From the NCBI GenBank assembly GCA_025455505.1, contig JALOMK010000014.1, forward strand, positions 1 to 15,344: 15,344 nucleotides of DNA, in the 5' to 3' direction. Each line of letters starts with the position of its first letter. Positions within the stretch are counted from its first letter, which is position 1. The notes below the pieces were generated by a model. It was not told the DNA's origin. It saw only the letters and a program-made list of their open reading frames with translations, and did no database searches. This document shows, one piece after another, positions 1 to 6,614 of this stretch. The position numbers and the translations under genes are program-made. The stretch comes from Bacteroidales bacterium (GTDB lineage Bacteria > Bacteroidota > Bacteroidia > Bacteroidales > VadinHA17).

Positions 1-212
1 ACTATGTGCAGCATAAGGTCGCCCAGTTCATTCCTAATGCCCTCGTCATTGCCAGAGGATATAGCCTCGGCAAGTTCATAGGTTTCCTCGATAGTCAGCT
101 TGCGGAGGCTCTCGTTTGTCTGCTTCATGTCCCAGGGGCACTTTGCCCTCAATTCATCAATAATCCCCAGGAGTCGTTCAAACTCCTTAAGGCTCCTTTC
201 CCTGTTATTCAT
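1..212 (-). CDS. mazG: MazG-family nucleoside triphosphate pyrophosphohydrolase (5' part only)
   Basis: The first 70 codons are in the window; the rest lies beyond the left edge. MazG hydrolyses (d)NTPs to the monophosphate and pyrophosphate in the cytoplasm, clearing non-canonical nucleotides and, in some bacteria, affecting (p)ppGpp levels. The reading shows the family N-terminus: a CPWDxxQT block at residues 25-32, then the metal-binding pattern EExxE at 42-46 and ExxD at 62-65. This is the all-alpha NTP pyrophosphohydrolase signature (ExxE, spacer, ExxD). The start is the ATG at 212-210, which has an AGGA-like element just upstream. A second ATG 4 nt upstream is out of frame. The gene follows the DUF62 gene by 11 nt on the same strand, so the two are probably co-transcribed. 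Whether the protein has the second MazG domain found in the long form cannot be seen. The family call is firm; the cellular role is taken from the family. Confidence 0.93.
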   Translation of the reverse strand, partial: MNNRERSLKEFERLLGIIDELRAKCPWDMKQTNESLRKLTIEETYELAEAISSGNDEGIRNELGDLMLHI

Positions 213-223
213 CCATTCCTGAT

Positions 224-1018
224 TTAAAACAACCTTTCCGGAGTGCTGCTGCCATGCAATGCATCGATCCTGACAGACGAACCTACTGTAATGCTCAGGA
301 GACCCGATATGTCAGCGCCATTGATTGCCACCTCCAGCAGGTCAAGCTGGTTGAATCGTGCAAGGATTTCTCCCACAGGCACATCGCTGTAACGGTCAGA
401 TATCTGTTCCGTATGGTTCCTGTTGCTCTGAATTGATATCCTGAATTTCCTGCTCTCGAAGACCCTGTAAAACACCTCCCTTGTAATATTTGATATTGAG
501 TTTCCGTATGAATCAATGAAGATTATGCTGCCTATTATAACATCCTTGTCGATTGTGGCCCTAAGAGGAATTTTCTCGGCAATCCTTTCAATATGCTCAC
601 CCAGCTGCGCTGCCTGTTTCCCGTTTAATATCCCGGCAGCAGAGGCTGCATACACAGAAAGCTCATCAGATGATCCTTTCGTGCCGATCCTTACAACCTC
701 ATCAGGTTCTGAATTCAGTATGAGGTTGAATATACCGTTGTCTGTGCCAATGAAATAGTGTCCGCGGGCCCTGACAAGAAGGTAATCATGGTTCCCTGTG
801 GCCTCTGTATGCACGCAAAGTATATGAACAGAGCCTTCGGGGTAGTTCCCGAAAGTATTCCTCACAATGAAGGCTGCATGTGAAATATTGAACGGAGGAA
901 TGCCGGCGGCGTTTTCAATTAGTATTGCTCCCGGACAAAGGCTGCATAGCTTTCCCTTCAATATCCCGCCATAGATATCGTCAGGTCTCCATTCTGTTGT
1001 AAGGGTTACTACAGGCAT
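224..1018 (-). CDS. Divergent SAM hydroxide adenosyltransferase (DUF62) family protein
   Basis: 264 aa, about the usual length for DUF62 proteins, which hydrolyse S-adenosylmethionine to adenosine and methionine and are related to fluorinase and chlorinase. Family landmarks are the start MPVVTLTTEW, a YGGxLKG segment, PPFNISHAAFIVRN (canonically PFDI..AAF), FPEGxVHI-like YPEGSVHI, a TDNGIF block (canonically PDNGLL), and the C-terminal segment IIFIDSYGNSISNITRE. Several signature positions differ. TTDFG reads TTEWR, DISH reads ENAA, the VDPGVG..R block reads VHTEATGNH, and the stretch equivalent to TFHGRD has no His or Arg. The Asp/Arg/His set tied to SAM hydrolysis therefore appears absent, so activity is doubtful. 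The start at ATG 1018 is chosen because it gives the conserved N-terminus; the frame stays open further upstream but shows no family similarity there. The gene is upstream of mazG and divergent from phoH. Confidence 0.82.
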   Translation of the reverse strand: MPVVTLTTEWRPDDIYGGILKGKLCSLCPGAILIENAAGIPPFNISHAAFIVRNTFGNYPEGSVHILCVHTEATGNHDYLLVRARGHYFIGTDNGIFNLILNSEPDEVVRIGTKGSSDELSVYAASAAGILNGKQAAQLGEHIERIAEKIPLRATIDKDVIIGSIIFIDSYGNSISNITREVFYRVFESRKFRISIQSNRNHTEQISDRYSDVPVGEILARFNQLDLLEVAINGADISGLLSITVGSSVRIDALHGSSTPERLF

Positions 1019-1159
1019 CTTAAAAAACTTGTAACAAAGATAATCTTCTAAGCAAAAAATAAGCTTACTTTGCACTGTTCCGTTGTTATTTTTTAGTATT
1101 TGCATTAACAGAGCCTGGCATGGCTTAAGTGAGGAGCGGAGAAAATATTTTAATGTCTG
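1019..1159. promoter_or_regulatory. Divergent intergenic region with candidate Bacteroidota promoter element
   Basis: This 141-bp AT-rich gap separates the divergent DUF62 and phoH genes and should hold both promoters. On the minus strand, 1042-1035 reads TATCTTTG, an exact match to the Bacteroidota -7 consensus TAnnTTTG, about 16 nt before the DUF62 start codon. No TTTG-type -33 box lies at the expected 19-21 nt spacing. On the plus strand, a TTTG at 1069-1072 lies about 21 nt before TAGTATTTG at 1094-1102, which is one base longer than consensus. No strong Shine-Dalgarno sequence precedes phoH at useful spacing; the GAGGAG near 1131 is too far from the ATG. Assignments rest on consensus matching only. 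Confidence 0.4.
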
Positions 1160-2152
1160 ATGACTGAGATAAGCATTTTTCTTGAAGATATTGATCCTGT
1201 GGTTTTTTTCGGAACAAACAACTCGATGCTCGAAAAAATCCGTGGCTTCTTTCCGAAACTGAAAATTATTGCCAGGGGAAATGAGATAAAATGCATGGGT
1301 GAGGAAAGGGAAATCACCCTGTTTGCTGAAAAATTCAACGAGCTCATTGATTATTATAAAAAATACAACAGGCTGGACGACCAGGACCTGGAAAAGTATT
1401 TCTTTGATGCGGAACATATGAAATCCGCTTCAAAGGGAGATTTTGAGGAGGTAATCGTGTTTGGTACCAGCGGAAAGCCAGTGAGGGCCCGTACTGTAAA
1501 CCAGCTGCTCCTTGTCAGTGACTACAGGACAAATGACCTTATAATAGCAGAAGGGCCCGCCGGTACCGGAAAGACCTATACTTCCATTGCATTGGCTGTA
1601 AGAGCTTTAAAGGAAAGGGAAGTAAAGAAGATAATACTCACAAGGCCGGCGGTTGAAGCAGGGGAGAGGCTGGGATTTCTTCCGGGCGATATGAAGGAGA
1701 AGCTCGATCCCTATCTTCAGCCCCTCTATGATGCACTGCATGACATGCTGCCCTTCAAGAAACTTGAGACCTGGATTGAAGATGGAACCGTGCAGATAGC
1801 TCCCCTGGCTTTCATGAGGGGAAGGACTCTTGAAAATGCTTTCGTTATTCTCGACGAGGCTCAGAATGCTACAATAAGCCAGCTCAAAATGTTTCTCACA
1901 AGGATGGGTGTGAGTTCAAAATTTATTATGACAGGTGATTCAACACAGATTGACCTGCCAAAGAAAAATGATTCCGGCCTTGTGCAGGCAATGCGCATCC
2001 TCTCAGGTATCGAAGGGATCTCGATAATCCGTTTTGATGAGCGGGATATCGTAAGGCATAAGCTTGTGAAGAAAATTGTAAGAGCATACGAAAAAGAGGA
2101 AGGCGGCAATGTCGCGTTAAAGGGACAGCCGGGTACAGCCACTTTAATTTAA
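1160..2152 (+). CDS. PhoH-family ATPase (PhoH-like/PhoL)
   Basis: 330 aa, typical for bacterial PhoH-like proteins. These are cytoplasmic P-loop NTPases related to the N-terminal half of superfamily I helicases and linked to RNA metabolism, often with YbeY; the name comes from phosphate-starvation induction in E. coli. Visible motifs are Walker A GPAGTGKT at 132-139, [17 protein letters not shown] at 161-177, Walker [12 protein letters not shown] at 228-238 and the sensor-like [11 protein letters not shown] segment around 257-267. Residues 1-100 form the usual N-terminal KH-like region. The start is the first ATG after an in-frame TAA at 1151-1153, so it cannot lie further upstream except by a non-ATG codon. 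purC follows after 26 nt without a visible terminator, so co-transcription is likely. The DUF62/phoH/purC neighbourhood is, from memory, common in Bacteroidota genomes. Confidence 0.95.
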   Translation: MTEISIFLEDIDPVVFFGTNNSMLEKIRGFFPKLKIIARGNEIKCMGEEREITLFAEKFNELIDYYKKYNRLDDQDLEKYFFDAEHMKSASKGDFEEVIVFGTSGKPVRARTVNQLLLVSDYRTNDLIIAEGPAGTGKTYTSIALAVRALKEREVKKIILTRPAVEAGERLGFLPGDMKEKLDPYLQPLYDALHDMLPFKKLETWIEDGTVQIAPLAFMRGRTLENAFVILDEAQNATISQLKMFLTRMGVSSKFIMTGDSTQIDLPKKNDSGLVQAMRILSGIEGISIIRFDERDIVRHKLVKKIVRAYEKEEGGNVALKGQPGTATLI

Positions 2153-2178
2153 CCAGAGACACTATAAGAAAAAAATCT

Positions 2179-3135
2179 ATGGCAAAGACTATTGTGAATT
2201 CAGGCTTCAGTTTTCCCGGGCAGAGAAGCAAATATAAGGGAAAGGTCAGGGACGTATACAATATCGATGACAAATACCTCCTGATGATAGTTTCGGACAG
2301 GATTTCGGCTTTTGATGTAGTTCTTCCGGAAGGAATACCATATAAGGGCCAGGTGCTTAACCAGATTGCAGCCCGCTTTCTTGACGCAACGGCCGATATA
2401 GTGCCGAACTGGAAAATTGCAACACCCGACCCCACTGTTACTTTCGGTCACAGGTGCGAACCGTATCCGGTTGAAATGATAGTAAGAGCCTATCTTACCG
2501 GAAGCTCATGGAGGAGTTACAAGGCGGGAGCAAGGGAGATCTGCGGCATACGACTGCCCGATGGCATGAAGGAGCACCAGAGGTTCCCGGAGCCTGTAAT
2601 AACACCTACGACAAAGGCAGAACAGGGAAAACATGATGAAGATATTTCACGCGACGAAATTATCAGTAGCGGACTGGTTCCCGAAAATGAATATAAACTC
2701 ATTGAGCAATATACGCTTGAGGTGTTCAGAAGAGGATCTGAAATTGCTGCCAGTCATGGTCTCATTCTTGTTGACACTAAATATGAGTTCGGGAAAAAGG
2801 ATGGGAAAATCTACCTTATTGATGAGATCAACACACCCGATTCTTCAAGGTATTTCTACTCTGATGGTTACATGGAGCGGTTTGAAAAAGGCGAACAACA
2901 GAAACAACTCTCTAAGGAATTTGTGAGAGAATGGCTAATGGCGAACGGGTTCCAGGGCCGTCCCGGGGAAACTGTCCCGGAAATGACCGAAAAATTTGTA
3001 AACGAGGTATCGGAACGATACATTGAACTGTATGAAAAGATCATTGGTGAGAGATTTGTAAAGGCGGATATAAGTGACGTACCCGGAAGAATTGAAAAAA
3101 ACTGCCTTGATTTCCTCGGGTCTTTCCAGAAATGA
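2179..3135 (+). CDS. purC: Phosphoribosylaminoimidazole-succinocarboxamide synthase (SAICAR synthetase)
   Basis: 318 aa. PurC ligates aspartate to CAIR with ATP hydrolysis, giving SAICAR in de novo purine synthesis (cytoplasm). Both family signatures are visible: [13 protein letters not shown] near residues 101-113, and [11 protein letters not shown] near 195-205, whose D-x-K-x-E pattern contributes to catalysis and nucleotide binding. The N-terminus [11 protein letters not shown] is the conserved glycine-rich nucleotide-binding start, and SDRISAFDV follows. The length is that of the long form seen in yeast and many Bacteroidota rather than the roughly 240 aa of E. coli PurC. The ATG at 2179 has only an A-rich leader, usual for this phylum. 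The gene lies 26 nt after phoH, and its TGA is followed 1 nt later by an in-frame ATG of the next gene, suggesting one transcript. No PurR-type operator or purine riboswitch was recognised upstream. Confidence 0.97.
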   Translation: MAKTIVNSGFSFPGQRSKYKGKVRDVYNIDDKYLLMIVSDRISAFDVVLPEGIPYKGQVLNQIAARFLDATADIVPNWKIATPDPTVTFGHRCEPYPVEMIVRAYLTGSSWRSYKAGAREICGIRLPDGMKEHQRFPEPVITPTTKAEQGKHDEDISRDEIISSGLVPENEYKLIEQYTLEVFRRGSEIAASHGLILVDTKYEFGKKDGKIYLIDEINTPDSSRYFYSDGYMERFEKGEQQKQLSKEFVREWLMANGFQGRPGETVPEMTEKFVNEVSERYIELYEKIIGERFVKADISDVPGRIEKNCLDFLGSFQK

Positions 3136-3154
3136 CATGTACAGTGAAGTAAAA

Positions 3155-5116
3155 ATGAGTTTCCGAATCAATATAATTGCGCTTTGCCTTCTGTTACTGC
3201 TCCAGATGCCTGATCAGCTTAATGCCCAGGTGCTTGTGGAAAGGTCGAAGGACAAGGTTATTGTGGCCGGTGAGGCATACTATATTCATAATGTTAAAAA
3301 AGGAGAGACAGCCTATTCGATTGCACGGGCATATAATGTAACAGTAGAGGAGCTGAATTCAGGAAATCCTGCTGCATCTTCAGGTTTGAAGGAAGGGCAG
3401 ACCCTCAGGATTCCTGTGAGGCCGGTAACTGAAAAGCCTCAGGCAGCTGTTCCAGTGCCTGTACAGCAACGTGACGAATCGCGCTTTATCTACCATAAAT
3501 TAAATGCCGGCGAAACAGTATATTCGCTCTCAAGGATTTATAGCCTTACTGAAAATGAAATAATTGAGAGCAACAAGGGCATAGATATTACAAAGCTTCC
3601 TGTTGGTGCGGAAATCGCAATTCCCAGGAAAACCCAGGTTACTGTAAAGACAGATCCTGTTCCCCCCGCGGTCCAGAAATATCAGCATAAGGTTGAGCGA
3701 GGGGAGACTTTCAGTTCAATTGCTGAAAAGTATGGCCTTTCAATTCGTGAACTGAGAAGGGCAAACAGGGACATCCGATTCCCCCAGGTAGGCGGTTTCC
3801 TTGTAATCCCCGGAATGACACAGCCCGTTCAGCCTGTGAAGGAACCCGTGATCACCGAAATAGCTGCCGAAGAGCCGGCAGAAGAAAAACCTGAAGAGCT
3901 TCCTGTGGGATTCACCGAGGTGTCGGGGCTGCGGGGAACGTTGAACGTAGCTGTACTTCTTCCTTTCTATATAAGGGAAAATGCCCAAAGGTATGAAACA
4001 GATGTATCAGACAAAACAAAGCCCAAGAAGCGAGTCATCTTCCGCAGCGAAGACTGGATCTATCCCCGTAGTGTAGATTTTGTTGAGCTTTACCAGGGAA
4101 TACTTCTTGCTGCTGACACGCTCAGGTCGCTGGGTATCGATATTAACATACATGCATTCGATGTAAAAAGCGATACATCTGAACTTGTCAGGCTCCTAAG
4201 CTCGGGACGTCTTGCAAAGATGGATCTTATTATTGGTCCTGTTTACTCCCATAACCTTGCTAAGGTTGCGGAGTATGCGCGATACATGGGGATACCTGTG
4301 ATTTCACCGGTGCCACTATACAACAACAGCCCGCTGCTGGGTAACCCGAACCTCTTCCTGACAAGTTCGGCTAACGCTTTGGAACTGGCCCAGAAGAAAA
4401 TCGCCTCCCTTGCAGGTGAGTATAATGAGAGCAACTTTATTTTCATACATTCCGATACAACAGGATCAGATAGCGACAGTTACAGGTTCAGGTCACTGCT
4501 GAGGACCGAACTGGCTTCAAAAATGCCGGAGGACCAGATAAGCTTCCGCGAAATGCAGTTCTACAGCAGGTCAAAATTCGGAAACGACTCTATCGGCCGA
4601 CTGACGCAGTATATGTCTGATAAGTCGAAGAATATCGTAATTATAGCCACTGAAGAGTCTCCGGTTATAAGTGAGACTATGGAAGCAATTCATGCACTCT
4701 CAAGGAAGTATGACATAAGCGTCATTGGCTACCCGGTTATGAGAGATCTTGATAATCTCGATCCCAAGTATTTCTTCGACCTTGATGTTATGTTGTTTTA
4801 CCCTTTCTGGATTGACTACTCGGGAAATAATGTCAAAAGCTTCCTCAAAGACTACAGGAATAAGTTCCTAACGGAGCCTCCTGAACGAAGTTTTGCCTGG
4901 CATGGTTATGACGTGGCTTACTATTTCATGAGCGGAATTTCAATGCACGGGAAGAAGTTCCTTGAGAACCCGGCAGTTCATAACCCGCGCCTGCTTGAAA
5001 ATTATTTCAGGTTTACAAGGACCGGATCCGATAACGGGTTTGAGAACCAGCAGTTGTTTTTGATAAGATATTCAAAGGATTACGAGGTAAAACTCATTAC
5101 CGGATCGAGACCCTGA
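3155..5116 (+). CDS. Secreted protein with three LysM domains and a periplasmic-binding-protein-like domain
   Basis: 653 aa from the chosen start. Residues 1-25 form a signal peptide (Arg/Asn, then a Leu-rich core, then LNAQ). There is no usable lipobox, because the only nearby Cys sits inside the hydrophobic core. LysM modules lie near 42-87, 112-157 and 176-219, each with a YxxxxGET..SIA core, predicting peptidoglycan binding. An acidic/Pro linker (about 222-250) leads to a domain at about 263-640 starting LNVAVLLPFY and containing LYQGILLAADTL and IIGPVYS, which resembles type I periplasmic binding proteins (Peripla_BP_6/LivK fold). The ligand is unknown. An alternative ATG at 3137 sits 1 nt after the purC stop; 3155 is preferred because GTGAAG precedes it and it begins a compact signal peptide. 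The domain pairing recalls E. coli LpoA, which has a binding-protein-like domain and activates PBP1A, but that role is only inferred. Confidence 0.88.
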   Translation: MSFRINIIALCLLLLLQMPDQLNAQVLVERSKDKVIVAGEAYYIHNVKKGETAYSIARAYNVTVEELNSGNPAASSGLKEGQTLRIPVRPVTEKPQAAVPVPVQQRDESRFIYHKLNAGETVYSLSRIYSLTENEIIESNKGIDITKLPVGAEIAIPRKTQVTVKTDPVPPAVQKYQHKVERGETFSSIAEKYGLSIRELRRANRDIRFPQVGGFLVIPGMTQPVQPVKEPVITEIAAEEPAEEKPEELPVGFTEVSGLRGTLNVAVLLPFYIRENAQRYETDVSDKTKPKKRVIFRSEDWIYPRSVDFVELYQGILLAADTLRSLGIDINIHAFDVKSDTSELVRLLSSGRLAKMDLIIGPVYSHNLAKVAEYARYMGIPVISPVPLYNNSPLLGNPNLFLTSSANALELAQKKIASLAGEYNESNFIFIHSDTTGSDSDSYRFRSLLRTELASKMPEDQISFREMQFYSRSKFGNDSIGRLTQYMSDKSKNIVIIATEESPVISETMEAIHALSRKYDISVIGYPVMRDLDNLDPKYFFDLDVMLFYPFWIDYSGNNVKSFLKDYRNKFLTEPPERSFAWHGYDVAYYFMSGISMHGKKFLENPAVHNPRLLENYFRFTRTGSDNGFENQQLFLIRYSKDYEVKLITGSRP

Positions 5117-5137
5117 CTGATTAGCCGGACAGGTTAT

Positions 5138-5153
5138 GTTAATAAAAATTAAC
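5138..5153. repeat. Perfect inverted repeat upstream of the ECF sigma gene
   Basis: GTTAAT, a four-A spacer, then ATTAAC: two perfect 6-bp arms in the 82-bp gap between the LysM protein stop (5116) and the sigma factor start (5199). It is AT-rich and has no following T-run, so it is a poor intrinsic terminator. It could be an operator or part of a regulated promoter for the sigma operon. No TAnnTTTG element with correct spacing was found in this gap. Chance occurrence in AT-rich spacer DNA is a real possibility. Confidence 0.35.
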
Positions 5154-5198
5154 AATCGCGGAATATAATGAGCTTCCCGGTTGTCATAATGTTGTGAT

Positions 5199-5759
5199 AT
5201 GATCGACAGAACGGACAATTCTGCTGACGACAGCAGCCTCATCAGGGCATCACTTGCTGGTGATACCAGGGCATTCGGCGAAATCGTCAGGCGTTACCAG
5301 AAAATGGTAGCAAGAACTGTGCGGGGAATGCTGGGTGATTCAGTGTTCGCTGAGGATGTGGGGCAGGAAGTGTTTATTAAGCTTTATCACTCATTGAATG
5401 AGTTCAGGGGAGAAGCAAAACTCTCAACATATATACAGAGAATTGCAGTGAATCTTACTCTGAACGAGATAAAAAGAAGAAAGAGGTTCTTTTCAACTTT
5501 TTCACAGAAGGGCAACAACGAGATGTATGAATACGAAATTGCAGATGAAGGGACCCAGGAAAAAAGAGAGGCTGCTGAACTTGTGAACAAAGCGCTTCAG
5601 GCAATGGATCCACGGTTCAGGGTTATAGTGACAATGAGGCTGCTTCAGGGTTATTCAACAAAGGAGACGGCCGAAATCCTCGGCCTGCCTGTAGGAACGG
5701 TGCTTTCACGCCTTTCCAGGGCACAGGAACAGTTAAAAGGAATACTTGAAAAACTATAG
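5199..5759 (+). CDS. ECF-type RNA polymerase sigma factor
   Basis: 186 aa, standard for extracytoplasmic-function sigma-70 factors, which direct RNA polymerase to stress or transport genes and are usually held by a membrane anti-sigma factor. Region 2 spans about 12-95: FGEIVRRYQKMVART, then the AEDVGQEVFIKLYHSL core-binding and -10-recognition helix, and STYIQRIAVNLTLNEIKRRKR. Region 4 spans about 125-182, with ALQAMDPRFRVIVTMRLLQGYSTKETAEILGLPVGTVLSRLSRA forming the -35 helix-turn-helix. There is no region 1.1 or 3 and no C-terminal extension. The ATG at 5199 gives the expected N-terminus; no clear Shine-Dalgarno sequence precedes it. The stop is 3 nt before the next gene. Its targets, and whether it activates its own promoter, cannot be read here. 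Confidence 0.96.
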   Translation: MIDRTDNSADDSSLIRASLAGDTRAFGEIVRRYQKMVARTVRGMLGDSVFAEDVGQEVFIKLYHSLNEFRGEAKLSTYIQRIAVNLTLNEIKRRKRFFSTFSQKGNNEMYEYEIADEGTQEKREAAELVNKALQAMDPRFRVIVTMRLLQGYSTKETAEILGLPVGTVLSRLSRAQEQLKGILEKL

Positions 5760-5762
5760 GAA

Positions 5763-6116
5763 ATGAAAACTTCTGATCTGAAGAAACTGATGCTCGATTC
5801 GCTGGGGAATGATGCAGACCCTCAAACTGCCTCCTCAAGGATTGAAGAAGCATGCGGAGATTATGACTTCAGGACCGGTTTTGACGAACGTGTAATGAAA
5901 AGGCTGGAGGGTGGGGGAGAGGCCGTCCTGCGGGAGTTCGACTTTGTCCGTTCAATGAATACTGTATTTTACCGTATCGCACTCACAGGTATTGCAGCAA
6001 TAGTACTTCTGCTGGTATCAATGGCACTTTCGGAAGGGTCCCTCTCATTTAATACCTTCCTCGGGCTTGGCGAATCGTACGATGAGAGCATGGTTTATAT
6101 GTTAACTGGTAATTGA
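5763..6116 (+). CDS. Small single-span membrane protein, probable anti-sigma factor
   Basis: 117 aa. About 70 mostly polar residues are followed by one transmembrane helix near 71-90 (YRIALTGIAAIVLLLVSMAL) and a short tail of about 27 residues. With a positively charged residue just before the helix, the N-terminus should be cytoplasmic and the tail periplasmic. The N-terminal part has the short helix pattern DFRTGFDERVMKRL at 35-48, plausible for binding a sigma factor, but no zinc-binding HxxxCxxC anti-sigma motif is present. The assignment as anti-sigma factor rests on position (3 nt after the ECF sigma gene, with AGGA overlapping the sigma stop region as ribosome-binding site), size and topology, similar in plan to CnrY-type anti-sigmas. 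No specific family was recognised from sequence alone. Confidence 0.7.
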   Translation: MKTSDLKKLMLDSLGNDADPQTASSRIEEACGDYDFRTGFDERVMKRLEGGGEAVLREFDFVRSMNTVFYRIALTGIAAIVLLLVSMALSEGSLSFNTFLGLGESYDESMVYMLTGN

Positions 6117-6122
6117 TACATA

Positions 6123-6614
6123 ATGAAGGCAAAACCCATTATAGTAATAGTAGCAACGCTTGTGATAGGTTTCATCCTGGGCATGCTTACCTCAGCCAAA
6201 ATCAGGCTTCATAAACTGGAACCTGTCAGGATGTATTTCTCAGAAGACAGGTTCAGAGAAGGATTTTACAAAACAATACAGCCCGATGAGGAACAGAAGG
6301 CAAAACTCGACGAAGTTCTGGATAAGTATTCCCGAATAAACAGCGACATTCAGGGCACTTTCAGGAAGCAGATGGATGAAAGCATGAGCAACATGCGCCG
6401 GGAGGTTGAATCGAACCTTACAAAGGACCAGATAGCCAGGCTCAGGATCATGGATGAGAGAAGGAAGGAAATGATAAGACAGCACAGGAACAACGGGGAT
6501 TCCCTTCGCCCGGGAGACAGGCGGGGGTACGGAAACAGAAAACCATATCCGGGGGATCCTCCTCCCGGGGACCATGGGCGGAGGGGAGATAAGCCTCGCA
6601 TCGACAGCTTATGA
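6123..6614 (+). CDS. Membrane-anchored periplasmic helical protein, Spy/CpxP/CnrX-like
   Basis: 163 aa. Residues 5-23 form an uncleaved signal or membrane anchor, so the rest should be periplasmic. Residues 35-125 are predicted helical and strongly charged, with EEQKAKLDEVLDKY at 56-69, a glutamate/arginine-rich middle and LTKDQIARL at 99-107. The last of these recalls the LTxxQ motif of Spy/CpxP proteins and the heavy-metal-resistance (CnrX-like) family. The final 40 residues are low complexity, rich in Gly, Pro, Arg and Asp. Few histidines are present, so a CnrX-type metal site is not evident. The gene follows the probable anti-sigma gene by 6 nt. In Cnr systems the equivalent periplasmic protein senses the signal and controls the anti-sigma factor, and the same role is inferred here. 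The stop overlaps the stop of the convergent TPR gene. Confidence 0.75.
   Translation: MKAKPIIVIVATLVIGFILGMLTSAKIRLHKLEPVRMYFSEDRFREGFYKTIQPDEEQKAKLDEVLDKYSRINSDIQGTFRKQMDESMSNMRREVESNLTKDQIARLRIMDERRKEMIRQHRNNGDSLRPGDRRGYGNRKPYPGDPPPGDHGRRGDKPRIDSL

Noticed and set aside
6..227. Open frame on the plus strand at the left edge
   Set aside because: It is antisense to the mazG reading, which has clear family motifs (CPWD, EExxE, ExxD); the plus-strand translation resembles nothing.
1926..2435. 169-codon minus-strand open frame spanning phoH and purC
   Set aside because: It crosses two well-supported genes on the other strand and has no recognisable product or start signal.
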